Below the pieces are notes generated by a model. The model searched no databases. It was given only the letters and a program-made list of their open reading frames with translations, and was not told where the DNA came from. Shown here piece by piece: positions 8,415 through 20,872 of a stretch of DNA of 60,448 nt. The DNA is taken from positions 1 to 60,448 of the forward strand of contig NZ_NHSK01000102.1 in NCBI RefSeq assembly GCF_016653355.1, given 5' to 3'. A program made the translations under genes and the position numbers. The DNA is from Rhodoplanes elegans (GTDB lineage Bacteria; Pseudomonadota; Alphaproteobacteria; Rhizobiales; Xanthobacteraceae). The first letter of the stretch is position 1. Each line of letters begins with the position of its first letter.

Positions 8415-8678
8415 CTACGCCGAGCCGGCCTCGCCGGTCGCCGCGAGGATCCGCGAGCGTGCCTCGCCGGTGCGCGGCCCGCCCGACCGCTGCTCGACCG
8501 TCCGTGCATGACGAATGGCGCGGGCGACCGCGGCCCAGTAGCGGGCGCGATCGGCCTTGCGAAAGTTCCGCCGCTGCATGCGCCGCGCCACGCCGTAGGC
8601 GCGCGCCCCGAACACCTCGATCAGCCGCCGCGCCTGGACTTCGACAGAGCTGTCGTGATCGAACTTCATGCGCGTCAT
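8415..8678 (-). CDS. Small basic hypothetical protein
   Basis: 87 residues (92 if started at 8693). It is rich in Arg and Ala, with a central amphipathic stretch (ARRLIEVFGARAYGVARRM, then NFRKADRARYWAAVARAIRHAR). I do not recognise a named family. The pattern, a short helical protein with paired Arg and Trp, resembles small proteins commonly found in Hyphomicrobiales genomes, but that is an impression. There is no signal peptide, membrane segment or cysteine. It sits between pssA and psd on the same strand, 156 bp upstream of the pssA start, so cotranscription with pssA is possible. The inner ATG at 8678 begins the more conserved-looking part. Confidence 0.5.
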   Translation of the reverse strand: MTRMKFDHDSSVEVQARRLIEVFGARAYGVARRMQRRNFRKADRARYWAAVARAIRHARTVEQRSGGPRTGEARSRILAATGEAGSA

Positions 8679-8921
8679 CGCCCAACCTCGCAATAGTGTT
8701 CACCGCCGCGCCGGACCCGGCGCAGCCACAAGTGAGCGGCCGCGTACAATGAAAACGCAAACACACGGCGATCAGGAACGAACAAGCGGACACGTCCGAA
8801 CATCTCGACGGATGCGGATCGTCGTCACGTCTCGTTTTGTCTTGATCGCGAACCGATCCGACCACGCCCGTGCTTGGACGCGCCGCCGACCGGCCTCTTG
8901 ATTATTGTTTTTTGCAGTCGC

Positions 8922-8956
8922 CCCGATGCCTCACCGGTTTGTTCTCAGGCATCGGG
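8922..8956. repeat. 10-bp inverted repeat hairpin CCCGATGCCT/AGGCATCGGG
   Basis: Perfect arms at 8922-8931 and 8947-8956 with a 15-base loop, about 205 bp downstream of the psd stop. A run of six T lies 12-17 bases upstream on the plus strand, so it is A-rich after the hairpin on the minus strand and does not make a standard intrinsic terminator in either direction. Confidence 0.6.
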
Positions 8957-9015
8957 AGCAGATTGGCAATACTCACCCCGATACCGTAGTCGGGCGAGAC
9001 TCTGGAATCGTCCGC

Positions 9016-9038
9016 CACTTTGGAGACATTCCAAAGTG
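9016..9038. repeat. 9-bp inverted repeat CACTTTGGA/TCCAAAGTG
   Basis: Perfect arms at 9016-9024 and 9030-9038 with a 5-base spacer, AT-richer than the surroundings and 60 bp from the previous hairpin. It could be an operator or a structured RNA element; nothing around it decides. Confidence 0.55.
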
Positions 9039-9161
9039 AATGACGGTGACCCGTCGCGGGCGGACTCGGTCCGTTCTCGCCGGACCGAGCGAAGCGCCGC
9101 GGGCGACGCCCGGGAACGGTCCCGGGCACGGCTCGGCTGCGTCGTGGACCTCCGGCCTGCC

Positions 9162-9863
9162 CTACCCGACCCGGAAGGTGCGGCCCGGATCGGCGGTCTT
9201 GAGATCGGCGATGATGGTCTCGCCGGCCAGCGTGGTCTGGCCCTCGGCGACCAGCGGGCGCGTGCCCTCGGGCAGGTAGATGTCGACCCGCGACCCGAAG
9301 CGGATCAGCCCGACCCGCTCGCCGGCCCCGACCATCGCGCCCTCGCGCACGAAGGTGACGATGCGGCGCGCGATCAGCCCGGCGATCTGCACCATGCCGA
9401 TCTTGACGCCCGTCGGTGTGGCGATGACGAAGCCGTTGCGCTCGTTGTTCTCGCTCGCCTTGTCGAGGTCGGCGTTGATGAACAGGCCGGGCGTGTAGGC
9501 GATGCGCTCGATGCGGCCGGCCGTCGGGCTGCGGTTCACGTGGACATCGAAGACGCTCATGAAGATCGAGACGCGCGGCAACGGCGCGGTGCCGAGCCCG
9601 AGCTCGGCCGGCGGCACGGCCGGCGTCACCCGCGACACCCGCCCGTCGGCCGGCGAGACGAGGATGCCGTCGCGCAGCGGCGTGACGCGCGGCGGATCGC
9701 GGAAGAAGTAGGCGCACCACAGCGTCGCCACCACGCCGATCCAGCCGAGCGGCGACCACAGCCAGAACAGCACCAGGCTGACCAGCGCGAACGCGCCGAC
9801 GAACGGATAGCCCTCGGAATGGATGGGCACGAGCTGGGAACGGATCGAATCGACGATGGACAT
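9162..9863 (-). CDS. psd: Phosphatidylserine decarboxylase proenzyme
   Basis: 233 residues, the short alphaproteobacterial/archaeal-type Psd. It decarboxylates phosphatidylserine to phosphatidylethanolamine at the inner membrane. Two hydrophobic segments near residues 20-50 anchor it. The self-cleavage site is Gly190-Ser191 in [11 protein letters not shown]; cleavage turns Ser191 into the pyruvoyl cofactor at the start of the small alpha chain. SPADGRV (70-76) and [12 protein letters not shown] (105-116) are the conserved catalytic-domain motifs, the latter with the active-site His. Start: ATG at 9863, where the MSIVDSIR N-terminus begins. The gene works with pssA downstream. Confidence 0.93.
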   Translation of the reverse strand: MSIVDSIRSQLVPIHSEGYPFVGAFALVSLVLFWLWSPLGWIGVVATLWCAYFFRDPPRVTPLRDGILVSPADGRVSRVTPAVPPAELGLGTAPLPRVSIFMSVFDVHVNRSPTAGRIERIAYTPGLFINADLDKASENNERNGFVIATPTGVKIGMVQIAGLIARRIVTFVREGAMVGAGERVGLIRFGSRVDIYLPEGTRPLVAEGQTTLAGETIIADLKTADPGRTFRVG

Positions 9864-10204
9864 GAGTGCTCTCGAAACCGGTTGAACTCGCCGGAGCATG
9901 CAGTCGCCCCGGCCGAAACTGTGCCCCGTCGTCCTGAGGTGCTCGGGCGAAGCCCGAGCCTCGAAGGACGGACGGCCTCCGGGACGGCGGTCGGCCTGAT
10001 CCGGCCGGACGTCCGGCGCGCCCCGTTCGAACGCCCGGGCCGTCGCCCTTCGAGGGCCGCGAGTCCCGCGCTTTGCGCGGGCGCGCGGCCACCTCAGGGT
10101 GACGGAGTGAGCGAGTCGATGGGTGCTTCCCTATCACATTGCCGCACCGGTCGCGCGGCTGCGTCCATGGCCGCGCACAACCGGCTTGCGGAGCCGGCGG
10201 CCGG
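9864..10204. other. Gene-free stretch between psd and the ABC exporter
   Basis: No gene. Most of it is taken by the palindromic repeat at 9928-10105. The promoter of psd should lie in the first 60 bases, but no clear -35/-10 pair is visible. Confidence 0.5.
9928..10105. repeat. Intergenic palindromic repeat (family F)
   Basis: The ends are inverted, GTCGTCCTGAGGTG against CACCTCAGGGTGAC. Inside are a left hairpin CTCGGGCGAAGCCCGAG, an arm CCTCGAAGGACGG paired with CCCTTCGAGGG further right, and a right hairpin CCGCGCTTTGCGCGG. This is the 'TCCTGAGGTG' type of double-hairpin element frequent between genes of Hyphomicrobiales. Confidence 0.7.
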
Positions 10205-12187
10205 TCAGGCGGCGGCCTCCGCGCGGTCGGCGGGGCGCGGGGCGGGCGCATCCGGGTGGTCGTCCCCCTCCGCCTCGCCTGGTGCCGGCGGATTGCGGTT
10301 CGGCGCGTCCGGCGAACCCGCCTCGCCCTCGCCGGTCTGGGCGAGCTTTTCGCGCGCCTCCTCGGCCTCGCGCTGGCGGTTCCACATCGAGGCGTAGAGC
10401 CCGCCCGCGGCGAGCAGCGCCGCGTGGGTGCCGCGCTCGACGATGCGGCCCTTGTCGAGCACGATGATCTCGTCGGCCGCCACGATGGTGGAGAGGCGAT
10501 GTGCGATCACCAGCGTGGTGCGGTTCTTCGACACCAACTGGAGCGCGTCCTGGATCTCCTTCTCGGTGTGGCTGTCGAGCGCCGAGGTCGCCTCGTCGAG
10601 CAGCAGGATCGGCGGCCCCTTCAGGATCGTGCGGGCGATGGCGACGCGCTGCTTCTCGCCGCCCGAGAGCTTGAGCCCGCGCTCGCCCACCTCGGTCTCG
10701 TAACCCTTCGGCGCCATCCGGATGAAGCCGTCGATCTGGGCGAGCTTCGCCGCCTCCTCCACCTCGGCGTCGGTCGCCTCCCAGCGGCCGTAGCGGATGT
10801 TGTAGCGGATGGTGTCGTTGAACAGCACGGTGTCCTGCGGGACCATGCCGATCTTCTCGCGAAGCGACGCCTGGGTGACCGCGCGGACATCCTGGCCGTC
10901 GATCGTGATGCGGCCACCGGTGACGTCGTAGAAGCGATAGAGCAGCCGCGAGATCGTCGACTTGCCGGCGCCCGACGGTCCGACGATGGCGACCGTGCGG
11001 CCTGCCGGCACCTCGAAGGAGAGGCCCTGCAGGATCGGCCGGTCGGGATCGTAGGAGAAGCGCACGTCCTCGAACCGGATGGTGCCGGCCGGGACCGTGA
11101 GCGGCGCCGCGCCCGGCGCGTCGGCGATCTCGGTCTCGCGCTTCAGGATGCGGAACATCTGCTCGATGTCGATGATCGCCTGCTTGATCTCGCGATACAC
11201 CATGCCCATGAAGTTGAGCGGCTGGTAGAGCTGGATCATCATGGCGTTGATCATGACGAAGTCGCCGATCGTGTGGGTGCCGTTCTTCACCCCGATCGCG
11301 CACATCGCCATCACGACCGTGAGGCCGATGGAGAAGATCGCCGCCTGCCCGGCGTTGAGCACGGCGAGCGACGTGTAGGCCTTGACGCTCGCGTCCTCGT
11401 AGCGGGCCATCGAGCGGTCGTAGCGCTGGGCCTCGCGCTGCTCGGCCGAGAAGTACTTCACGGTCTCGTAGTTGAGCAGCGAGTCGATCGCCTTGGTGTT
11501 GGCCTCGGTGTCGCTGTCGTTCATCTTGCGGCGGATGCCGATCCGCCACTCGGTCGCGACGTAGGTGTAGGCCATGTAGAGCACCACCGTGACCACGATG
11601 GTGACGACGTAGCGCCAGTCGAACTGCCACAGCAGCACGCCGATGATCAGGGCGAACTCGACGATGGTCGGGACCAGCTGCAGGAGGACCATCCGCACGA
11701 TGGTCTCGATCCCGTTGCGGCCGCGCTCGAGCACGCGGGTGAGCCCGCCGGTCTTGCGCTCCAGATGGAAGCGCAGCGACAGCTTGTGCATGTGCTCGAA
11801 GGTGAGGATCGCGAGACGACGCACCGCGTGCATGGCGACCTTGGCGAACACGCCGTCGCGCGCCTGGGTCAGCACCGCCATCAGGATGCGGCTGCCGCCG
11901 TAGGCGACGGTGAGCGCGATCGGGGCCGCCAGCACCCAGCCGAGCGTCGTCGCCGTGCCGGCCGGCGCGCCGGTCTCGGTCAGCGCGTCGGTCGCCCACT
12001 TGAACGTGAACGGCATCAGGATGGTGGCGAGCTTGGCGCCGAGCAGCAGCACCAGGGCCCAGACGACGCGGGCCTTCAGGTCGGCCCGGTCGGACGGCCA
12101 GATGTACGGCCACAGCGCCACGATGGTGGCGAACAGGCGCCCGCTGTCGGCGGGCACGTCGCGGGAGTCGGGCGCGGAATGTCTCAT
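10205..12187 (-). CDS. Atm1/HMT1-type ABC exporter (fused permease-ATPase)
   Basis: 660 residues. An N-terminal six-helix exporter domain (about 20-330) is followed by an ATPase domain with Walker A GPSGAGKST, Q loop MVPQDTVLF, signature LSGGEKQR, Walker B ILLLDEATSALD and the H loop IAHRLST. The SRLLYRFYDV segment just after the Walker A motif and the DTIRYNIRYG motif are those of the Atm1/ABCB7/HMT1 group, which exports glutathione-linked sulfur or metal conjugates. Expected role: glutathione-conjugate or heavy-metal detoxification, or support of Fe-S homeostasis. The tail after residue 600 is Glu/Arg/Pro-rich. Start: the ATG at 12187; a much longer open frame upstream overlaps the divergent gene and is not conserved. 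Confidence 0.85.
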   Translation of the reverse strand: MRHSAPDSRDVPADSGRLFATIVALWPYIWPSDRADLKARVVWALVLLLGAKLATILMPFTFKWATDALTETGAPAGTATTLGWVLAAPIALTVAYGGSRILMAVLTQARDGVFAKVAMHAVRRLAILTFEHMHKLSLRFHLERKTGGLTRVLERGRNGIETIVRMVLLQLVPTIVEFALIIGVLLWQFDWRYVVTIVVTVVLYMAYTYVATEWRIGIRRKMNDSDTEANTKAIDSLLNYETVKYFSAEQREAQRYDRSMARYEDASVKAYTSLAVLNAGQAAIFSIGLTVVMAMCAIGVKNGTHTIGDFVMINAMMIQLYQPLNFMGMVYREIKQAIIDIEQMFRILKRETEIADAPGAAPLTVPAGTIRFEDVRFSYDPDRPILQGLSFEVPAGRTVAIVGPSGAGKSTISRLLYRFYDVTGGRITIDGQDVRAVTQASLREKIGMVPQDTVLFNDTIRYNIRYGRWEATDAEVEEAAKLAQIDGFIRMAPKGYETEVGERGLKLSGGEKQRVAIARTILKGPPILLLDEATSALDSHTEKEIQDALQLVSKNRTTLVIAHRLSTIVAADEIIVLDKGRIVERGTHAALLAAGGLYASMWNRQREAEEAREKLAQTGEGEAGSPDAPNRNPPAPGEAEGDDHPDAPAPRPADRAEAAA

Positions 12188-12409
12188 CGAGGCTCGGTTG
12201 CTGGGCGATCGGGCCGGAACCCGTCCGTCGAATGGCAGGTCGCACGGCCACGCGCGACGCGACCGGCAGGAGCGGCCGGCGCCGCCCGTCTCCCATATAG
12301 GCCTTCCCGCCCCGAAGTGCAGCCGCTCCGGCCGGCCCCGATCGGCCGCGCCTCTCCCGGCCGGACCGTCCGGCGCTGCGGCCTTGACGCGCGCCGGCGC
12401 CGGGGCCAG

Positions 12410-13024
12410 ATGCAAAGCATGAGCAAGATCCGAAGAATCTGCGTCTATTGTGGCTCCAGCCCGGGATCCGACCCGGCCTATGTCGCGGCCGCCCGTCGGC
12501 TCGGCCGGCTGATGGCCGAGCACCGCATCGGCCTCGTCTACGGCGGCGGCTCGAACGGCCTGATGGGCGCGGTCGCCAATGCGGTGGTCGACCACGGCGG
12601 CGAGGTCGTCGGGGTCATCCCCGAGTTCCTGCGCACCAAGGAGAACCAGTTCGATCGCGCGACCGAGCTGGTCGTCACCCGCGACATGCACGAGCGCAAG
12701 CAGATCATGTTCGACCGGGCCGACGCCTTCGTGGCGCTGCCGGGCGGCATCGGCACGCTTGAGGAGCTGGTCGAGCAGCTCACCTGGGCCCAGCTCGGCC
12801 GCCACAAGAAGCCGATCCTGCTCGCCGACATCGGCGGCTTCTGGCAGCCCCTGGTCACCGTCCTGCAGACCATGCGGTCGGCCGGCTTCATCCACAACGG
12901 CGGCCTGATGAACTACCGGGTGTGCGACCGCGTCGACGACATCCTGCCGACGCTCGCGGCCGCCGTCGCCCCGGTCAGCGAGGCCGAGAAGGCCGGCGAT
13001 CCGGCGACCGTCGCCCGCATGTGA
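12410..13024 (+). CDS. LOG-family protein (TIGR00730, nucleoside-monophosphate phosphoribohydrolase)
   Basis: 204 residues in a Rossmann fold. VYGGGSNGLMGAVA (43-56) binds the phosphate and PGGIGTLEEL (111-120) is the hallmark PGGxGTxxE motif, with the catalytic Glu; the RDMHERKQ segment before it supplies the partner Arg. Members hydrolyse 5'-monophosphate nucleosides to base and ribose 5-phosphate (cytokinin activation in plants, nucleotide clean-up in bacteria). The common label 'lysine decarboxylase' for this family is an error. It is divergent from the ABC exporter across 222 bp. Start: ATG at 12410; a second ATG at 12419 is equally possible. Confidence 0.9.
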   Translation: MQSMSKIRRICVYCGSSPGSDPAYVAAARRLGRLMAEHRIGLVYGGGSNGLMGAVANAVVDHGGEVVGVIPEFLRTKENQFDRATELVVTRDMHERKQIMFDRADAFVALPGGIGTLEELVEQLTWAQLGRHKKPILLADIGGFWQPLVTVLQTMRSAGFIHNGGLMNYRVCDRVDDILPTLAAAVAPVSEAEKAGDPATVARM

Positions 13025-13040
13025 GGACTGCGCATCAGCA

Positions 13041-13146
13041 GTCATTCTCGGGCGCTGTGCGGGTGGCCGTCGAGAGACCGCGGTTTCGGGCGAGACGCGT
13101 CGTGCCGCCCGGGGACGACGGCGCAATTCTGCGAGGCCTCGCAGCG
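13041..13146. repeat. Partial copy of the AATTCTGC-ended palindromic element (family B)
   Basis: It starts GTCATTCTCGGGC and ends CCCGGGGACGACGGCGCAATTCTGCGAGGCCTCGC. The right end matches the element at 27586-27732 over about 30 bases (CGACGG-GCAATTCTGC, then GCC-TCGCA). The interior is diverged and the left terminal arm is absent, so this looks like a decayed copy. Confidence 0.6.
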
Positions 13147-13267
13147 GAGGCGATCGCCCGTAAAGCATCCGCGCCACGGCCTGAGCGTCGGCACGAACCG
13201 GCGAATCGGAAGCACGGCAGACTCTCGACCAGAAAGCCCGCCGCGGCGAACGCCGAACGTCCCCCAG

Positions 13268-13293
13268 GTTGTATAACCATGCCGTTACACAAC
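13268..13293. promoter_or_regulatory. 26-bp near-perfect palindrome, candidate operator
   Basis: GTTGTATAAC (13268-13277) and GTTACACAAC (13284-13293) are inverted with 9 of 10 positions matching, and the centre CATGCC is itself nearly symmetric. It is AT-rich in a GC-rich genome and lies about 250 bp upstream of the kinase gene. It looks like a dimeric-regulator site; the protein is not identifiable. Confidence 0.4.
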
Positions 13294-13540
13294 AGCCGTC
13301 GGGAGGTAGTAAATCCTGCCTAACATCCGGACAATCCACATTTTTTGGCCTTTCATCCTACGCATTGCTACTTAAAATACGCATACTTACGTAGGACACG
13401 CCATTAGTCAGAAGGTATTTTTCTGCACGATTAACATTCGTTCTAGTAAGCGCACTAGTCGCGCGGATGGTGCAGCGCTCCTTCTGCACACCTGTGGTCG
13501 AACTCGGTTTGGTCGAAATCCGGCGCGGCGGGAGATCCCG

Positions 13541-17557
<4,017 letters not shown>

Positions 17558-17566
17558 GGCCGCGGA

Positions 17567-18169
17567 TCAGTTCACGACGCCGGGACCGCCGCCCCCGGTC
17601 CGGGCCGACGGGCCGATCGGCCCGGCGGCGGTCAGCCGCGCGTGCCGGTCGAGCAGCACGGCGAGGGCGCGGGCGGCCGTCAGCACACCGCGGCAGCGGC
17701 CGCCGCCCCCGACCCGCGCCAGCGCGCGATCGAGCGCCGCGGCGTCGCCGGCTCGGGCCGCCTGGACGAGCCCGAGAAGCTCCGCCTCGTCGCCCGACAC
17801 CTGCGCGCACGACGCCGGGAAGAAGGCGAAGCCGCCGCGCCGCTCGGTGCGCAGCGCCCGCACCAGCGCCCCGGCGCGGCCGACGAAGGATGGCCCGTCG
17901 ACCGGCCCGAAGGCGTGCTCGGCGCAGGCATAGGCGGCGTCCCAGCAATCGGCACTCGCCGTCATGTAGCCGGCGCACACGTACCGCACGAGCGCCAGCG
18001 CGAGCTGCTCGCCGGCGTCGCCGCACACCGCCCGGCAGTCGCGGCAGGCGCCGCAGACACGGGCGAAATCGAAGCGGATCGGCTCGCCGGGAACGCCGTC
18101 AAACGGCGCCACGATCTCCGGCGCGGTCTCGGGCTTCGTCTCCGGCACGGTCTCTCGCGCGATGCTCAT
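17567..18169 (-). CDS. Cysteine-rich protein of unknown function (second of a pair)
   Basis: 200 residues. Not recognised. The N-terminal 40 residues are Pro/Glu/Thr-rich and probably disordered. Then come clustered cysteines, VCGACRDCRAVCGD around residues 52-65 and two more in ADCWDAAYACAEHAFG, followed by a helical Ala-rich region with further single cysteines (ASCAQV, GRCRGVL). The first cluster has CxxC-xx-C spacing compatible with a metal or Fe-S site, but one site cannot be assigned with confidence. No signal peptide or membrane segment. It starts 20 bp after the stop of the upstream partner, so the two form an operon. It converges on the CheB-CheR kinase with stops about 10 bp apart. 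Confidence 0.6.
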   Translation of the reverse strand: MSIARETVPETKPETAPEIVAPFDGVPGEPIRFDFARVCGACRDCRAVCGDAGEQLALALVRYVCAGYMTASADCWDAAYACAEHAFGPVDGPSFVGRAGALVRALRTERRGGFAFFPASCAQVSGDEAELLGLVQAARAGDAAALDRALARVGGGGRCRGVLTAARALAVLLDRHARLTAAGPIGPSARTGGGGPGVVN

Positions 18170-18189
18170 GCGGGCTTCCTCGGGGGCGT

Positions 18190-18705
18190 TCAATGCAGGG
18201 TGCAGGAGGTCGCGGCGCCGGCCGCCGCCGCGGCCAGGACCGCGTCGACCGCGTGCCGCACCGGCAGGATCAGGCCGGCCTGCGCGAACAGCGTCGCCAG
18301 CCCGCGCGTCGGGGCGAGCGCGAAGGCGATGCCCTCGGGATCGAGCCAGCCGGCGAGGCGCGCCCGCGTTCCGGCGACGTCGTCCTGCTGGGCGGCCGTC
18401 ACGGCCGCGACGAGGCGCAGCTCGTCGGCGGAGAGCTGCGGGCACTTGCGGCAGCGCACCTCGAAGCGGCGCACCGCCATCCGGGCCGTCACCCGCAGGA
18501 GCGCGTCGAGCGACAACGCCGCGTCCCCCGCACCGGCGCGGTCGAAGGCCGGCCGCAGCACCGCGACCGGACAGCGCCCCTCCCGCATTGCGACGACCCA
18601 GGTGCGGCATCCCCAGACGACCAGCTGCTCGGCCACGTCGAGCGCGGCGAAGCGATCGACCGGGGACTCGTCCTCCAGGGTCGGATCGACGGTGACGGAG
18701 CGCAT
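18190..18705 (-). CDS. Hypothetical protein of unknown function (first of a pair)
   Basis: 171 residues, not recognised. It is mostly helical in character (DRFAALDVAEQLVVWGCRTWVVAM, then long Ala/Arg/Leu helices) with a C-x-x-C (VRCRKCPQLSADEL) near the middle and a lone Cys near the C-terminus. The DEESPVDRF-like acidic start gives a plausible N-terminus at the ATG at 18705; the frame upstream is open but not protein-like. It is followed after 20 bp by a second cysteine-containing unknown, so the two probably act together. The pairing and the position facing a CheB-CheR kinase are the only functional clues. Confidence 0.55.
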   Translation of the reverse strand: MRSVTVDPTLEDESPVDRFAALDVAEQLVVWGCRTWVVAMREGRCPVAVLRPAFDRAGAGDAALSLDALLRVTARMAVRRFEVRCRKCPQLSADELRLVAAVTAAQQDDVAGTRARLAGWLDPEGIAFALAPTRGLATLFAQAGLILPVRHAVDAVLAAAAAGAATSCTLH

Positions 18706-19179
18706 CACGGCTGCGTCCTCGCGATCACGCCCCGCAGCGCGATCGCCGGCGCGGCCCTGCTCGGGACCGCGCCGCCGCCGGCGCGGGCATTGCGCCGGAC
18801 GGCTGTCCGCCGCAGCTCGGGGGAACGACGATCGGACACGCGACACCTCCTCGGTCGGGACGATGTCGCAAGTATTGTCGCGGCCCCTCGACTGTCGAGG
18901 GTCGCGGGATGCTTTTCGATCTATTGCAGGATTACAGAGATTCGAAGGTGGAGGGGATGCTCTGGAACTCCAGCGGCCTCGTGTCCCGGGCGCGCGCGCA
19001 GCGCCGTGACCCGGGAGCCAGGGCGTTTTGGCGAAACGCCTGCCGAAGCGCCGACCGTGCCGCCCCTGGGCCCCGGCTCTGCGGCGCATCAGGCCTGCGG
19101 CCTGACGCGCCTTGTCCGGGGCACGCCACCTCGATGCGGGGACGCGGTTCGTCCGTCCGGAAGCGCCGTTGCGTCTCCC
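18706..19179. other. Gene-free stretch between cimA and the unknown gene pair
   Basis: About 470 bp. It contains the family C repeat (18974-19125). The AT-richer part around 18900-18960 (CTATTGCAGGATTACAGAG) could hold the promoter of the leftward gene pair, but I see no convincing hexamers. Confidence 0.45.
18974..19125. repeat. Intergenic palindromic repeat (family C), copy 1
   Basis: It opens CGGCCTCGTGTCCCGG and closes CTTGTCCGGGGCACG, so the outer ends are inverted (GTGTCCCGG/CCGGGGCAC). Inner arms ACCCGGGAGCCAGGGCG and CGCCCCTGGGCCCCGGCT pair, and the right half has the hairpin ATCAGGCCTGCGGCCTGA. The same element, with the same ends and CTCTGCGGCGCATCAGGC core, recurs at 55674-55837. 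Confidence 0.8.
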
Positions 19180-20778
19180 TCACCCCGGCGCGCCGGAGCG
19201 GATCAGCTTGTAGACGATCGAGTCCATCAGGGCCTGGAACGAGGCGTCGATGATGTTGGGCGAGACGCCGACCGTGGTCCAGGTGTCGCCCGTGTCGGCG
19301 TCGGTGCTCTCGATCAAGACGCGCGTCACCGCCTCGGTGCCGCCGTTGAGGATGCGCACCCGATAGTCGGTGAGGCTCAGGCTCCGGATGTAGTCCTGAT
19401 AACGTCCGAGGTCCTTGCGCAGCGCGAGATCGAGCGCGTGCACCGGGCCGATGCCTTCCGCGGCCGAGATCAGCGGCTCGTCGTCACCGACCTTCACCTT
19501 CACGACCGCGACCGTGGCGGTGACGCGCTTGCCGAGCGCGTTGATGCGGTGCTCGACGTTCACGTCGAACTTCAGCACCTCGACATAGTCCGGAACGGTG
19601 CCGAGCATCCGCCGCGCCAGCAGCTCGAAGGAGGCCGGCGCCGACTCGTAGGCGTAGCCGATCGCCTCGCGCTCCTTCACCACGTCGAGCAGGCTGCCGA
19701 TGCGCGGGTCGTCCTTGTCGATCACCAGGCCGACGCGGGCGAGCTCGGCCAGCACGTTGGAGCGACCGCCCTGGTCGGAGACCAGCACGTCACGCCTGTT
19801 GCCGACCGTCTCGGGGCGGACATGCTCGTAGGTCGCCGGATCCTTGAGGATCGCCGAGGCATGGATGCCGGCCTTCGTCACGAAGGCGCTGGGACCGACA
19901 TAGGGCGCGTGGCGGTCGGGCGCGCGGTTGAGCATCTCGTCGAGCCGTCGCGAGACCCGCGTCAGGCTCGCGAGCCCGGCGTCCGACACCCCGACGTCGA
20001 ACCTGTCGGAATACTCGCGCTTCAGCTTGAGGGTCGGGATCAGCGACATCAGGTTGGCGTTGCCGCAGCGCTCGCCGAGCCCGTTGAGCGTGCCCTGGAT
20101 CTGGCGCACGCCGGCCCGCACGGCGGCGAGCGAGTTGGCGACGGCCTGCTCCGTGTCGTTGTGGGCGTGGATGCCGAGTCTCTCACCCGGCACCTTCTTC
20201 GTCACCTCGCCGACGATGCGTTCGATCTCGTGCGGCAGCGTGCCGCCGTTGGTGTCGCACAGCACCACCCAGCGGGCGCCCTCCTTGAAGGCCGTCTCGG
20301 CGCAGGCGAGCGCGTAGTCGGGGTTGGCCTTGTAGCCGTCGAAGAAATGCTCGCAATCGACCAGCACCTCGCGGCCGCGGCCGAGCGCCGCCTGCACGCT
20401 ATCGCGGATCGAGGCGAGGTTCTCCTCCAGCGTCGTCTCCAGCGCGACGCGAACGTGATAGTCCCACGACTTAGCGACGAAGCAGATCGCGTCCGCATGC
20501 GCATCGAGCAGCATCGCGAGGCCGGGGTCGTTGGAGGCGGAGCGGCCCGGCCGCCGCGTCATGCCGAACGCCGTGAAGGTCGCCTTGACGCCGCGGTCCT
20601 GCGCGAACAGCTCGGTGTCGGTCGGGTTGGCGCCCGGATAGCCGCCCTCGATGTAGTCGATGCCGAGCTCCGCCAGCATGCGGGCGATGACCAGCTTGTC
20701 GGCGAGCGTGAAGTCGACGCCGTTGGTCTGCGCGCCATCGCGCAGCGTCGTGTCGAAGAGATACAGGCGTTCCGTCAT
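19180..20778 (-). CDS. cimA: (R)-citramalate synthase
   Basis: 532 residues, the length of CimA type enzymes. It condenses pyruvate and acetyl-CoA to (R)-citramalate, the first step of the threonine-independent route to isoleucine. The HMGL-like TIM barrel has FDTTLRDGAQ at the N-terminus (metal Asp and catalytic Arg), GGYPGANPTD, and GIHAHNDTEQAV, the metal-binding HxH. The C-terminal third is the LeuA-type allosteric domain, consistent with isoleucine feedback control. GDTWTTVGVSPNIIDAS near the end is the diagnostic citramalate synthase signature. It is 94 bp downstream of a coupled string beginning with cysS, on the same strand. Confidence 0.92.
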   Translation of the reverse strand: MTERLYLFDTTLRDGAQTNGVDFTLADKLVIARMLAELGIDYIEGGYPGANPTDTELFAQDRGVKATFTAFGMTRRPGRSASNDPGLAMLLDAHADAICFVAKSWDYHVRVALETTLEENLASIRDSVQAALGRGREVLVDCEHFFDGYKANPDYALACAETAFKEGARWVVLCDTNGGTLPHEIERIVGEVTKKVPGERLGIHAHNDTEQAVANSLAAVRAGVRQIQGTLNGLGERCGNANLMSLIPTLKLKREYSDRFDVGVSDAGLASLTRVSRRLDEMLNRAPDRHAPYVGPSAFVTKAGIHASAILKDPATYEHVRPETVGNRRDVLVSDQGGRSNVLAELARVGLVIDKDDPRIGSLLDVVKEREAIGYAYESAPASFELLARRMLGTVPDYVEVLKFDVNVEHRINALGKRVTATVAVVKVKVGDDEPLISAAEGIGPVHALDLALRKDLGRYQDYIRSLSLTDYRVRILNGGTEAVTRVLIESTDADTGDTWTTVGVSPNIIDASFQALMDSIVYKLIRSGAPG

Positions 20779-20872
20779 GGTCGTGTCCTGTCGCCGCCCG
20801 CGGCGCGCGGGACGGCAAGGCGAGCGCGCTTGTTCGAAACGGCGCGGGCGCCTGCGGCGCCGCGCTCCGGCA

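Larger units (their letters stand above)
8694..9161. other. Gene-free stretch upstream of the small protein gene and downstream of psd
   Basis: No convincing gene. Around 8740-8900 the sequence is less GC-rich than its surroundings. Two perfect inverted repeats are described separately (8922-8956 and 9016-9038). A short open frame on the minus strand, ending with the stop at about 8904, carries codons poorer in G/C than its neighbours but has no start or ribosome site I can support. Confidence 0.5.
13025..13540. other. Long upstream region of the CheB-CheR kinase
   Basis: 516 bp without a gene. The left part holds a repeat copy (13041-13146), the middle a 26-bp near-palindrome (13268-13293), and 13310-13450 is strikingly AT-rich for this genome, with TTAAAATACGCATACTTACG and a CTAGT/ACTAG inverted repeat near 13442. 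This is the likely promoter region of the large kinase gene. Confidence 0.6.

Noticed and set aside
8668-8901. Possible small gene on the plus strand after pssA region
   Set aside because: No ribosome site, Arg/Thr-rich without motif, and it overlaps the start of the small protein on the other strand.
12410-13024. Lysine decarboxylase
   Set aside because: The PGGxGTxxE motif marks a LOG-family phosphoribohydrolase; the older name is a known mislabel.
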